Origin: JBEIFW01 sp044370695
GTDB lineage: Bacteria > Actinomycetota > Acidimicrobiia > Acidimicrobiales > Ilumatobacteraceae
DNA length: 9,119 nt
NCBI GenBank assembly: GCA_044370695.1
Contig: JBILVB010000147.1
Coordinates: 1-9,119, forward strand
Reading direction: 5' to 3'
This document shows positions 1 to 5,010 of the stretch, one piece after another (position 1 is the first letter of the stretch; every line of letters starts with the position of its first letter). A program made the translations under genes and the position numbers. The notes beneath the pieces are model-generated. The model was not told where the DNA came from, did no database searches, and was given only the letters and a program-made list of their open reading frames with translations.

Positions 1-429
1 GCGGTCCTCGGCACCATCGCCGGGGCGGGCTACCTGCTCGTCGGCCGCCGGGTGCGACGGCACGTGGCGCTGCTTCCCTACGTGGCGACCGTGTTCGCCG
101 TGTGCGCCGCGGTGCTGATGGCGGCCCGCCTGGCGACCGGCGACGGTCTGGGCTTGCCGTGGGCAGCCCTGGGCTGGATCGTCGCGCTCACCGTCACCGG
201 CCAGCTCGCTGGGCACGTGGTGTTCAACGTGCTGCTGGCCCACCTGCCAGCCTGGGCGGTTGCGATCACCGGTGCTGGTGAGGCGGTGGGTGCGACGCTG
301 CTCGCCTGGTGGCTGCTCGCCGAGACGCCGACGGCCGGGTTCTGGCTCGGCGCCCCGCTCGTGCTCGGTGCGGTCATGGCGGCCGTCGCCGAACGAGGCC
401 CTGCCGGACGCGATCGAGCCCCGGCCTGA
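1..429 (+). CDS. EamA/DMT-family transporter, C-terminal part (5' end outside window)
   Basis: Frame 1 is open from the first base and ends at TGA 427-429, giving 142 visible residues; the start lies upstream of the window. The residues form about five hydrophobic segments separated by short loops, beginning AVLGTIAGAGYLLVGRRVRR and including a GQLAGHVVFNVLLAHLPAWA loop-helix and a GEAVGATLLAWWLLAE helix. That layout is typical of the second EamA repeat of drug/metabolite transporters (ten-helix inner-membrane carriers, usually exporters of small metabolites); the substrate cannot be read from sequence. The GTG at 52 is in frame but internal, because coding continues upstream of it. The gene is convergent with the sigma factor gene and ends inside a strong hairpin. 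A second, full-length EamA gene lies at 5003-5959, on the other strand and not adjacent. Confidence 0.85.
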   Translation, partial: AVLGTIAGAGYLLVGRRVRRHVALLPYVATVFAVCAAVLMAARLATGDGLGLPWAALGWIVALTVTGQLAGHVVFNVLLAHLPAWAVAITGAGEAVGATLLAWWLLAETPTAGFWLGAPLVLGAVMAAVAERGPAGRDRAPA

Positions 430-446
430 CGGCCGGGGCTCGATCG
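411..446. terminator. Perfect 16-bp inverted repeat, probable bidirectional terminator
   Basis: The left arm is CGATCGAGCCCCGGCC (411-426) and the right arm GGCCGGGGCTCGATCG (431-446), with no mismatch and a 4-nt loop TGAC that holds the stop codon of the upstream transporter gene. It lies between two convergent genes, so it could end transcripts from both sides. There is no T-run on either side, as is common for terminators in GC-rich actinobacteria, so intrinsic termination is inferred and not proven. Confidence 0.7.
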
Positions 447-481
447 TGGGTCCACCGCAGTGGCCGGTGGGATCTGGTGCC

Positions 482-1420
482 TCAGACGGCGAGTAGGTCG
501 CGTGCCCCGGTGTCCGACGACGGGTGCCGCAGCTTCGACATGGCGCGGGCCTCGATCTGGCGGATCCGCTCCCGGGTGAGGTTGAAGTGTTCCCCCACCT
601 CTTCGAGCGTCCGGGGCTCACCCCGATCGAGCCCGAAGCGCAGCTTCAGGATCTCCCGCTCGCGGTCGTCGAGCGGGGCGAGGAGGCGGTTGATCTCCTC
701 GGGCAGGAGTGCCGTCGCCGCCATCTCGAAGGGGGACTCGGCCGAGCGATCCTCGACGACGTCGCCCAGTTCGGCGTCGCCGTCCTCGCGCAGGGGCTCG
801 GAGAGCGAGAGCGGTTCGGCGGCGAACCGCAGGGCTTCGGTGACCTTGTCCTCGGGCATCTCGACCTCGGCCGACAGCTCGGCGAGGGTCGCCGGCCGGC
901 CGAGCTTGAGCTCGAGCCGGGCACGCGCCTTCTGCAGCCGGGCGAGGGTGTCGCCGGCGTGCACGGGCAGGCGGATGGTGCGGCCGGTGTTGGCGATGCC
1001 ACGGGTGATGGCCTGGCGGATCCACCAGGTGGCGTAGGTGGAGAACTTGAAGCCCTTGCGCCAGTCGAACTTCTCGACGGCGTGCATCAGGCCCAGGTTC
1101 CCCTCCTGGATGAGATCGAGCAGGGGCAGGCCGGAGGCCTGGTACTTCTTGGCGATCGACACGACCAGGCGGAGGTTCGACTGCACGAAGGTCCGTTGGG
1201 CGTCGTCGCCGTCCTTGATCTGGCGGCGCAGCTCTCGCTTCTTGGCTGCCGTGACGGCCTTGCCCGCTTTCTCCGTCTCGGCCCGGGCGGCGACGCCCGC
1301 CTCGATGGCTTTGGCGAGGCGAACCTCGTCGTCCTTCGTCAACAGCGGGTATTGCCCGATGTCGGTGAGGTAGAGACGGACGAGATCCTCTTCGTCGCGC
1401 TCGACGCGCTCCTTGGCCAC
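482..1420 (-). CDS. RNA polymerase sigma factor, SigA/RpoD-like (sigma-70 group 1/2)
   Basis: A 312-aa sigma-70 protein that directs RNA polymerase core to promoters. Region 1.2 lies at about residues 12-40 (DLVRLYLTDIGQYPLLTKDD). A short charged spacer follows at 42-75. Region 2 spans about 76-154, including SNLRLVVSIAKKY (core binding), FKFSTYATWWIRQAITRGIA (-10 melting and recognition) and RTIRLPVH. Region 3 covers about 158-235. Region 4 covers about 240-300 and ends in the helix-turn-helix TLEEVGEHFNLTRERIRQIE (-35 recognition). Region 1.1 is absent, and the length is nearer that of group 2 (SigB/HrdA-like) factors than a long housekeeping SigA, although some primary factors are also short; group assignment is uncertain. 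The GTG start at 1420 is chosen because AGAGGAG lies 6 nt upstream. The gene is monocistronic here, convergent with the transporter and divergent from the ABM gene. Confidence 0.95.
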   Translation of the reverse strand: MAKERVERDEEDLVRLYLTDIGQYPLLTKDDEVRLAKAIEAGVAARAETEKAGKAVTAAKKRELRRQIKDGDDAQRTFVQSNLRLVVSIAKKYQASGLPLLDLIQEGNLGLMHAVEKFDWRKGFKFSTYATWWIRQAITRGIANTGRTIRLPVHAGDTLARLQKARARLELKLGRPATLAELSAEVEMPEDKVTEALRFAAEPLSLSEPLREDGDAELGDVVEDRSAESPFEMAATALLPEEINRLLAPLDDREREILKLRFGLDRGEPRTLEEVGEHFNLTRERIRQIEARAMSKLRHPSSDTGARDLLAV

Positions 1421-1426
1421 CTACTG

Positions 1427-1433
1427 CTCCTCT
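1427..1433 (-). promoter_or_regulatory. Ribosome binding site of the sigma factor gene
   Basis: AGAGGAG on the minus strand, within a longer purine run (1427-1437), ends 6 nt before the GTG start at 1420. It is one of the clearest Shine-Dalgarno sequences in the window and fixes the start of the sigma gene. Confidence 0.75.
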
Positions 1434-1488
1434 CCCCACCGGGGCGTGCTCGACGTGACACGGTCTGGCTGAACCACCGGGCAGTGCC

Positions 1489-1494
1489 ACGATA
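1489..1494 (-). promoter_or_regulatory. Possible -10 element for the sigma factor gene
   Basis: TATCGT on the minus strand, in the context GGTATCGTGG, matches the actinobacterial TANNNT -10 form and would give a leader of about 60 nt before the GTG at 1420. No convincing -35 hexamer sits 16-18 nt upstream. TTGACC at 1502-1507 is too close to serve this -10. This is a weak call. Confidence 0.3.
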
Positions 1495-1558
1495 CCGGTG
1501 AGGTCAACCCCCTCCTCCGGTGGCCGGGTGACCGGTGCATCGGGCACGCTGGGCGGTC

Positions 1559-1873
1559 ATGGAGGGCGAGATCTGCCTGACGATGGTCACGATGGTGTTC
1601 GATGCCGCCGACCCGGCGGCGGTCGCCGCCGTGTTGGCGAAGTACGTGGTGCTGGCCCGCCACGAACCCGGGTGCCGCAACGTCGACCTGTGCGCGTCCG
1701 CGTTGCGACCGGGCCGGTTCGTCGTCGTCCAGAAGTGGTCCAGTCCGCAGGCCCAGCGGGCCCACTTCGACTCGGCGGTCATGGTCGACATGGCCCGGGC
1801 GTGCGACGGCTTGTTGCGTCGCGCACCCGAGATCGATCTGCTGGATCCCGTGAGCGCCCACGATCTGACCTGA
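1559..1873 (+). CDS. ABM-domain (antibiotic biosynthesis monooxygenase-like) small protein
   Basis: A 104-aa protein with the dimeric alpha-beta barrel pattern: a beta strand at the N terminus (EICLTMVTMVFD), a helix (PAAVAAVLAKYVVLAR), then HEPGCRNVDLCAS, RPGRFVVVQKW, a helix with SPQAQRAHFDSAVM, and a terminal strand EIDLLDPV. The order 'vlar.epGCr..dl..s...pgrf.v.qkW.s.eAq.aHf.s' is characteristic of ABM/YgiN-like proteins, which include cofactor-free quinol or polyketide monooxygenases but also many proteins of unknown activity, so no substrate is assigned. An alternative GTG start at 1535 adds eight residues (MHRARWAV). ATG 1559 is preferred because the strand begins right after it, but neither start has a good ribosome site. 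The gene stands alone, divergent from the sigma gene. Confidence 0.8.
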   Translation: MEGEICLTMVTMVFDAADPAAVAAVLAKYVVLARHEPGCRNVDLCASALRPGRFVVVQKWSSPQAQRAHFDSAVMVDMARACDGLLRRAPEIDLLDPVSAHDLT

Positions 1874-1893
1874 ATCGACGCTCCAATCGACGC
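1873..1893. repeat. Direct repeat AATCGACGC x2, period 12
   Basis: AATCGACGC occurs at 1873-1881 and again at 1885-1893, directly over the end of the ABM gene and into the convergent spacer. It is short and may be chance. It is recorded because the same spacer contains two further GACGATTC copies. Confidence 0.4.
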
Positions 1894-2022
1894 CGCCTCG
1901 GGTCGCGCTCACAGTGGTCGATGGTACGGAGCGTGGTTCTGGAATCGATCAGGCGGCGCGATCCTGCCCCATGGCGGACGATTCGTTGACGATTCGTGGG
2001 GGGAGGCGGTGATTCATCGCGC
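1874..2022. other. Convergent spacer between the ABM and epoxide hydrolase genes
   Basis: This 149-bp stretch carries no ORF with coding character on either strand. It is enriched in AATCG/CGATT words: the repeat at 1873-1893, GGAATCGATC at 1941-1950 and the tandem at 1977-1997. It also has two loose 8-bp inverted repeats: GTGAGCGC 1850-1857 with GCGCTCAC 1905-1912, and CGCCGCCT 1891-1898 with AGGCGGCG 1951-1958. A terminator role for the two converging transcripts is plausible, but no compact hairpin is obvious. Confidence 0.4.
1977..1997. repeat. Tandem repeat GACGATTCGT x2, period 11
   Basis: GACGATTCGT lies at 1977-1986 and 1988-1997. The 8-bp core GACGATTC recurs at 2984-2991, next to its own inverse, at the other end of the hydrolase gene. 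The period is close to one helical turn, which would suit cooperative protein binding, but function is unknown. Confidence 0.5.
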
Positions 2023-3000
2023 TCAGAGTGAGCGGAGGAACCCGAGGAGCGCGTCGTTGAAGGCAGCCGGGGCTTCCTGCTGTGTCCAGTGGCCGACACC
2101 GGGCAGCAGCACCGCTCCCCGGAAGTCCGGCAGCGCCTCGCGCATGCGATCGATCCCGCCCGGGTCCATGGCGATCACGCCGTCCTTGTCCCCGCCGATG
2201 AAGAAACTCGGCATCGACAGTCGCGACGCCGGTAGGTCCTTGATCCGCTCGTAGTTTGCGTCGAGGTTCCGGTAGTAGCTCACCGGGCCGAAGAAACCGC
2301 TGGCCGCAAACTGCTCGGCGTAGTGGTCGATGTCGGCGTCGGTCAACCACGCCGGCAGGGGTGACGGTGGGTCGCTCATGAGGTCGAGGAAGCCGGTGCC
2401 CTCCATCGGGGGGATCTCGGCCCGGGGACCCTGGAACCCGTCACCCGACGCCGACCACAACACCCGCGCCATCGTCCGGCGGGGGTCGGCGCCAAGTTCG
2501 GTCTCGGCCGGACCGACCGGCTGGAAGTACAGGATGTAGAAGAACCGATCGCCCCACACGGCGCGCATCAGCGCCGTCGGTGGCCCGGGCCACTGCACGA
2601 ACGGGACGCTGACGCCCACGACGGCCTTCACCCGCTCGGGGTGCAACCGGGCAAGCTCCCAGACGATCAACGCTCCCCAGTCGTGCCCGACGAACACGGC
2701 CTGTTCCCGCCCCTCGCCGTCGAGCAGGCCGAGCAGGTCGTCGCACAGGTGATCGATGCCGTAGGCGCTCACCTCGCCGGGTCGGCTCGAACGCCCGTAG
2801 CCCCGCTGGTCCGGGGCTACGGCGTGATATCCGGCGGCGGCGAGCGCCGGGAGCTGATGACGCCACGACCACGAGCTCTCCGGGAACCCGTGGGACAGCA
2901 CGACCAGGGGATTCGACGCTTCGCCCGCTTCGAGCACGTCCAGCTCGACGCCGTTGGTCGCCACCCTCCGCCGGCGAATCGTCGACGATTCATCACTCAC
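2023..3000 (-). CDS. Alpha/beta-hydrolase, probable soluble epoxide hydrolase
   Basis: A 325-aa cytosolic protein that probably opens epoxides to vicinal diols through a covalent ester intermediate. Visible elements are the oxyanion motif HGFPES (37-42); the nucleophile elbow VGHDWGA with Asp107; lid-domain tyrosines Tyr155/158 and Tyr242/243 as candidate epoxide-polarising residues; the acid in GGDKDG (Asp271 or Asp273); and the base in GVGHWTQQE (His304). An Asp nucleophile, HGFP, two lid tyrosines and GHW distinguish epoxide hydrolases from haloalkane dehalogenases and esterases. Spacing is close to that of plant soluble epoxide hydrolases, as known from the family. The start is GTG 3000, because it overlaps the TGA of the upstream gene in GTGA; a GTG at 3060 would add 20 unsupported Arg-rich residues. 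It is last in the overlapping gene chain. The substrate is unknown. Confidence 0.85.
   Translation of the reverse strand: MSDESSTIRRRRVATNGVELDVLEAGEASNPLVVLSHGFPESSWSWRHQLPALAAAGYHAVAPDQRGYGRSSRPGEVSAYGIDHLCDDLLGLLDGEGREQAVFVGHDWGALIVWELARLHPERVKAVVGVSVPFVQWPGPPTALMRAVWGDRFFYILYFQPVGPAETELGADPRRTMARVLWSASGDGFQGPRAEIPPMEGTGFLDLMSDPPSPLPAWLTDADIDHYAEQFAASGFFGPVSYYRNLDANYERIKDLPASRLSMPSFFIGGDKDGVIAMDPGGIDRMREALPDFRGAVLLPGVGHWTQQEAPAAFNDALLGFLRSL
2976..2991. repeat. Perfect 16-bp palindrome GAATCGTCGACGATTC
   Basis: An uninterrupted palindrome centred on GTCGAC, lying inside the first codons of the epoxide hydrolase gene. Its half-site GACGATTC also occurs twice at 1977-1997, beyond the 3' end of the same gene. 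It could be a dimeric-regulator site, or an RNA hairpin near the start codon. Confidence 0.55.
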
Positions 3001-3536
3001 GGGGTCATCACCCCGCTGGCGGCGGCGATGTCCGACCACGACGGGTCGTCGGTCGCCCACAGACGGTCGAACACGGCGTCGGTGGCGTCGGTGAACCCGA
3101 TCCGGTTCCGCAGGTTGTACCGCCAGCGGTCTGCATGGACCCGCACCCCGGACCGGCCGAGCCGTCCGACGCAGGTGACGTCCCAGGCGGCCAGCTCGGC
3201 CAGCGACAGCCCGGCGTCGTCGGGGGCCCCGGCGAACGCTGCGCCGCCCCGATCCCGGCGGCGCAGCAGCACCCGGCCGACGTTCACCTGCGTGGCGGTC
3301 GCCGAGAAGGTTCGCGGCACCCGCGTGTCCTCGAGCGCCCCGCTCCCGGCCTCGATCCGCAGCGGAACGCCTTCGTGAGCGACCACCCGGGTGAGTGGGG
3401 TGGTCTCGTCGACCTCCAGCGCCACCTCGGTCCCGGCGAGACCGAGCCGAGCGAGCAGGTCATCGACGACGGAAGCGATCTCGAGCGAGTCGTACTGCAC
3501 GAACCGGAACACCTCCGGGGTCACGACGACCGTCAT
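2997..3536 (-). CDS. Conserved-looking hypothetical protein (179 aa), operon partner of the di-iron proteins
   Basis: Not recognised. The 179-aa product has no signal peptide and no membrane segment. The N-terminal half (about 1-95) looks alpha/beta: a strand FRFVQYD, a helix LEIASVVDDLLARLGL, a strand TEVALEVDE, then PLTRVVAHEGVPLRIEAGSG and TATQVNVGRVLLRRRDR. The C-terminal half is mainly helical, with SLAELAAWDVTCVGRL, VHADRWRYNLRNRIGFTDAT and AVFDRLWATDDPSWSDI, rich in Trp and charged residues. It overlaps the DUF455-type gene by 4 nt (ATGA at 3533-3536) and the epoxide hydrolase gene by 4 nt (GTGA at 2997-3000), so it is almost certainly co-translated with both. GGGAG lies 8 nt before its ATG. 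A role as an accessory or assembly factor for the neighbouring enzymes is inference from position only. Confidence 0.85.
   Translation of the reverse strand: MTVVVTPEVFRFVQYDSLEIASVVDDLLARLGLAGTEVALEVDETTPLTRVVAHEGVPLRIEAGSGALEDTRVPRTFSATATQVNVGRVLLRRRDRGGAAFAGAPDDAGLSLAELAAWDVTCVGRLGRSGVRVHADRWRYNLRNRIGFTDATDAVFDRLWATDDPSWSDIAAASGVMTP
3000..3015 (-). other. Small hairpin at the epoxide hydrolase start codon
   Basis: On the coding strand CGGGGT pairs with ACCCCG around a GATG loop: a 6-bp stem whose last G is the first base of the GTG start. It lies in the last codons of the upstream gene. It could hide the hydrolase start until a ribosome finishing the upstream gene opens it. This is structural inference only. 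Confidence 0.35.
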
Positions 3537-4360
3537 GCCCCGGCTCCCGCTCGCGCTGCCTGCTTGCGGGCCTTGGCCTCGGACAGGGCCTCGTCGGAGA
3601 CGTCGGCGATGTGGGAGATCTCGTCGTCGGTGAAACCGGCGAGTTCCCGGAACCGTCGGGCCAGCCCGATCATCGATTCGTCGGAGTCGCTGCGGGTTCC
3701 GCCGTAGGAGAACAGCTTGTCGACCACCGATTGGAACTCGAGCGCCGCCGCCCGGCGCTGCGGGTCGGACTCGGTCAGGCGCCGCAGCCAGTCCGAGCCC
3801 ATCTTCACGTGGGTGACCTCGTCGGCGAGCATCCAGTCCTCGCAGAACTCGAGGAACGGGTCACCGGCGAGCTCCCCGAAGGCCTTCATCGTCGTGAACA
3901 CGTCGATGGCAAGCCCCTCGAGCGCTCGGTTGACGCCGGCGAGACGCATCACCGGATCGGCGCTGCAGGCCGCCTCGAACAGCACCGTGTTCTCGGCGAA
4001 CTGGCCGATCTCGGTGCCCATCCACTCCGAGAGCTTCACGCTGATCTCGACGTGTCGCGCCTCGTCCCAGGCCTGCCGGGCCATGTCCAGCTTGAGCGCG
4101 AACGGGACGTCGTCGAAGTCGAAACAGGTGCGCCCGGCGCCCTCGAGCGCCTGGATCTCCCCGACGAAGATCCCGTGCATCATGCTGCGCGCCGCCTCCG
4201 ACGCCGACGGCAGGTCGGGTGTCAGCCGGTTGGAACGGCGACCGTTGTCGCCCTCGAACCGGCCCCGGCCGGCACGCGGGTCGGCCATCCGGTCGCGCAT
4301 GGTGATCGTGTGGAACCGCTCGTCGCGGGCGAGTTCCGAGGCGGGCAGGTGACGGCGCAT
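3533..4360 (-). CDS. DUF455-type ferritin-like di-iron protein
   Basis: A 275-aa protein with a ferritin-like four-helix core at about residues 55-195. Candidate iron ligands are in canonical order: Glu68 or Glu73 in GEIQALEGAGR, then Glu100 and His103 in WDEARHVEI, Glu148 in NRALEGLA, and Glu181 and His184 in ADEVTHVKMG. This E..EXXH..E..EXXH set is the carboxylate-bridged di-iron signature shared with DUF455 (PF04305), MiaE-type hydroxylases and bacterial multicomponent oxygenases. The likely role is O2-dependent oxidation or hydroxylation; the substrate is unknown. An Arg-rich N terminus (1-50) and a helical tail follow the fold outwards. The ATG at 4360 shares its A with the TGA of the upstream gene (TGATG), and GAGGAGG at 4371-4377 is its ribosome site. 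The neighbouring ferritin-like gene and the epoxide hydrolase suggest a shared oxidative pathway. Confidence 0.8.
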   Translation of the reverse strand: MRRHLPASELARDERFHTITMRDRMADPRAGRGRFEGDNGRRSNRLTPDLPSASEAARSMMHGIFVGEIQALEGAGRTCFDFDDVPFALKLDMARQAWDEARHVEISVKLSEWMGTEIGQFAENTVLFEAACSADPVMRLAGVNRALEGLAIDVFTTMKAFGELAGDPFLEFCEDWMLADEVTHVKMGSDWLRRLTESDPQRRAAALEFQSVVDKLFSYGGTRSDSDESMIGLARRFRELAGFTDDEISHIADVSDEALSEAKARKQAARAGAGA

Positions 4361-5010
4361 CAGGGCGCGACCTCCTCGGCCGGCAGGCCGATCGAACCGG
4401 GACCGGCGATCCCGCCGGCGGCCACCATCAGGGTTTCGAGCCGGGCCTGGTGGCGGGCCGCCCGCTCGACGTCGTCGGGGGTCTCGAGCAGCGACTGGAT
4501 CAGCATCTCGCCGTCGCGCCAGTCGTCGAATTCGTCGGACAGCGCGAAGCGCAGCGAGCGGATCGTCGGTGCGTCGGTGATCTGGCTCGTGTTGTTCAGG
4601 TGGAACGTGTACGCAGCGATCTTGTGGGGGATCAACACCCGGTAGACGCCGACGAGCTTCTCGATCGTGAGCTCGGGTGCCTCGGGTTCGGTCATCGCGT
4701 CGACGAAGGCCACGAGCTGGTCGTTGGGCGGCAGCGTCAGGCGGTCGGGGTTCATCTCCCGTAGTTCAGGCAGGCGCTTGTGCCAGAGCTCGGCATGCCA
4801 GGCGTGCTTGTAGCAGTGGGTGCCGAGCCGCATCTTCACGTCGAGTTCGGGCACGGTGGCCACCCACCCGCCGAGCGCCTCGAACAGCTTCATCTCGATC
4901 CACTTGTAGTGACCGACGCGCTTGGCCGACTCGGCCACGTCGAACGCGCCCGGTAGCTCCCGGCGGTCCCACGGTGCGAACGGTGCGCGAGGTTTGCGCG
5001 GATCAGCCAT
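4360..5010 (-). CDS. Ferritin-like protein, paralogue with degenerate second metal half-site
   Basis: A 216-aa helical protein. The first helix pair keeps plausible di-iron ligands: Glu39 or Glu44 in WIEMKLFEALGG, and Glu74 with His77 in HAELWHKRL, in a His-rich helix (His65, His69, His72). In the second pair the expected EXXH is replaced by EFDD (Glu160-Asp163) followed by a Trp, and helix three offers no clear Glu, only His129 and His137. It may therefore bind one metal, an altered centre, or none, and act as a structural partner of the DUF455-type protein encoded next. Family membership rests on fold pattern and position, not on an alignment. ATG 5010 is chosen: it overlaps the upstream transporter gene by 8 nt (ATGGCTGA) and removes a 37-residue Arg/Pro-rich extension that would result from an upstream start at 5121. 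Confidence 0.7.
   Translation of the reverse strand: MADPRKPRAPFAPWDRRELPGAFDVAESAKRVGHYKWIEMKLFEALGGWVATVPELDVKMRLGTHCYKHAWHAELWHKRLPELREMNPDRLTLPPNDQLVAFVDAMTEPEAPELTIEKLVGVYRVLIPHKIAAYTFHLNNTSQITDAPTIRSLRFALSDEFDDWRDGEMLIQSLLETPDDVERAARHQARLETLMVAAGGIAGPGSIGLPAEEVAP
4371..4377 (-). promoter_or_regulatory. Ribosome binding site for the DUF455-type gene
   Basis: GAGGAGG on the minus strand, inside the coding end of the preceding gene, lies 10 nt before the ATG at 4360. Its presence supports both the start choice and coupled translation across the TGATG junction. Confidence 0.6.

Noticed and set aside
452..470. Inverted repeat CCACCG/CGGTGG behind the sigma gene
   Set aside because: A 6-bp stem with a 7-nt loop, expected by chance at this GC content, and overshadowed by the 16-bp hairpin next to it.
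524..1501. 325-codon open frame opposite the sigma factor gene
   Set aside because: Leu/Gly/Glu-rich mirror of sigma codons with no recognisable domain; the sigma gene on the minus strand is certain.
1421..1912. 163-codon minus-strand frame opposite the ABM gene
   Set aside because: It ends exactly at the sigma start and has only His/Arg/Gly-rich content; it is antisense to a clear ABM domain.
2020..2034. Small inverted repeat CGCTCA/TGAGCG over the hydrolase stop codon as a terminator
   Set aside because: Only 6 bp with a 3-nt loop and no T-run; too weak to call.
3001..3060. Upstream GTG (3060) for the epoxide hydrolase
   Set aside because: It would add 20 Arg-rich residues within the preceding gene; GTGA at 2997-3000 is the standard coupled junction.
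3395..4645. Long open frame of 416 codons on the plus strand opposite the two ferritin-like genes
   Set aside because: Antisense shadow of GC-rich coding DNA: Arg/Pro/Gly-rich, no domain pattern, while the minus strand has coherent di-iron motifs and coupled starts.
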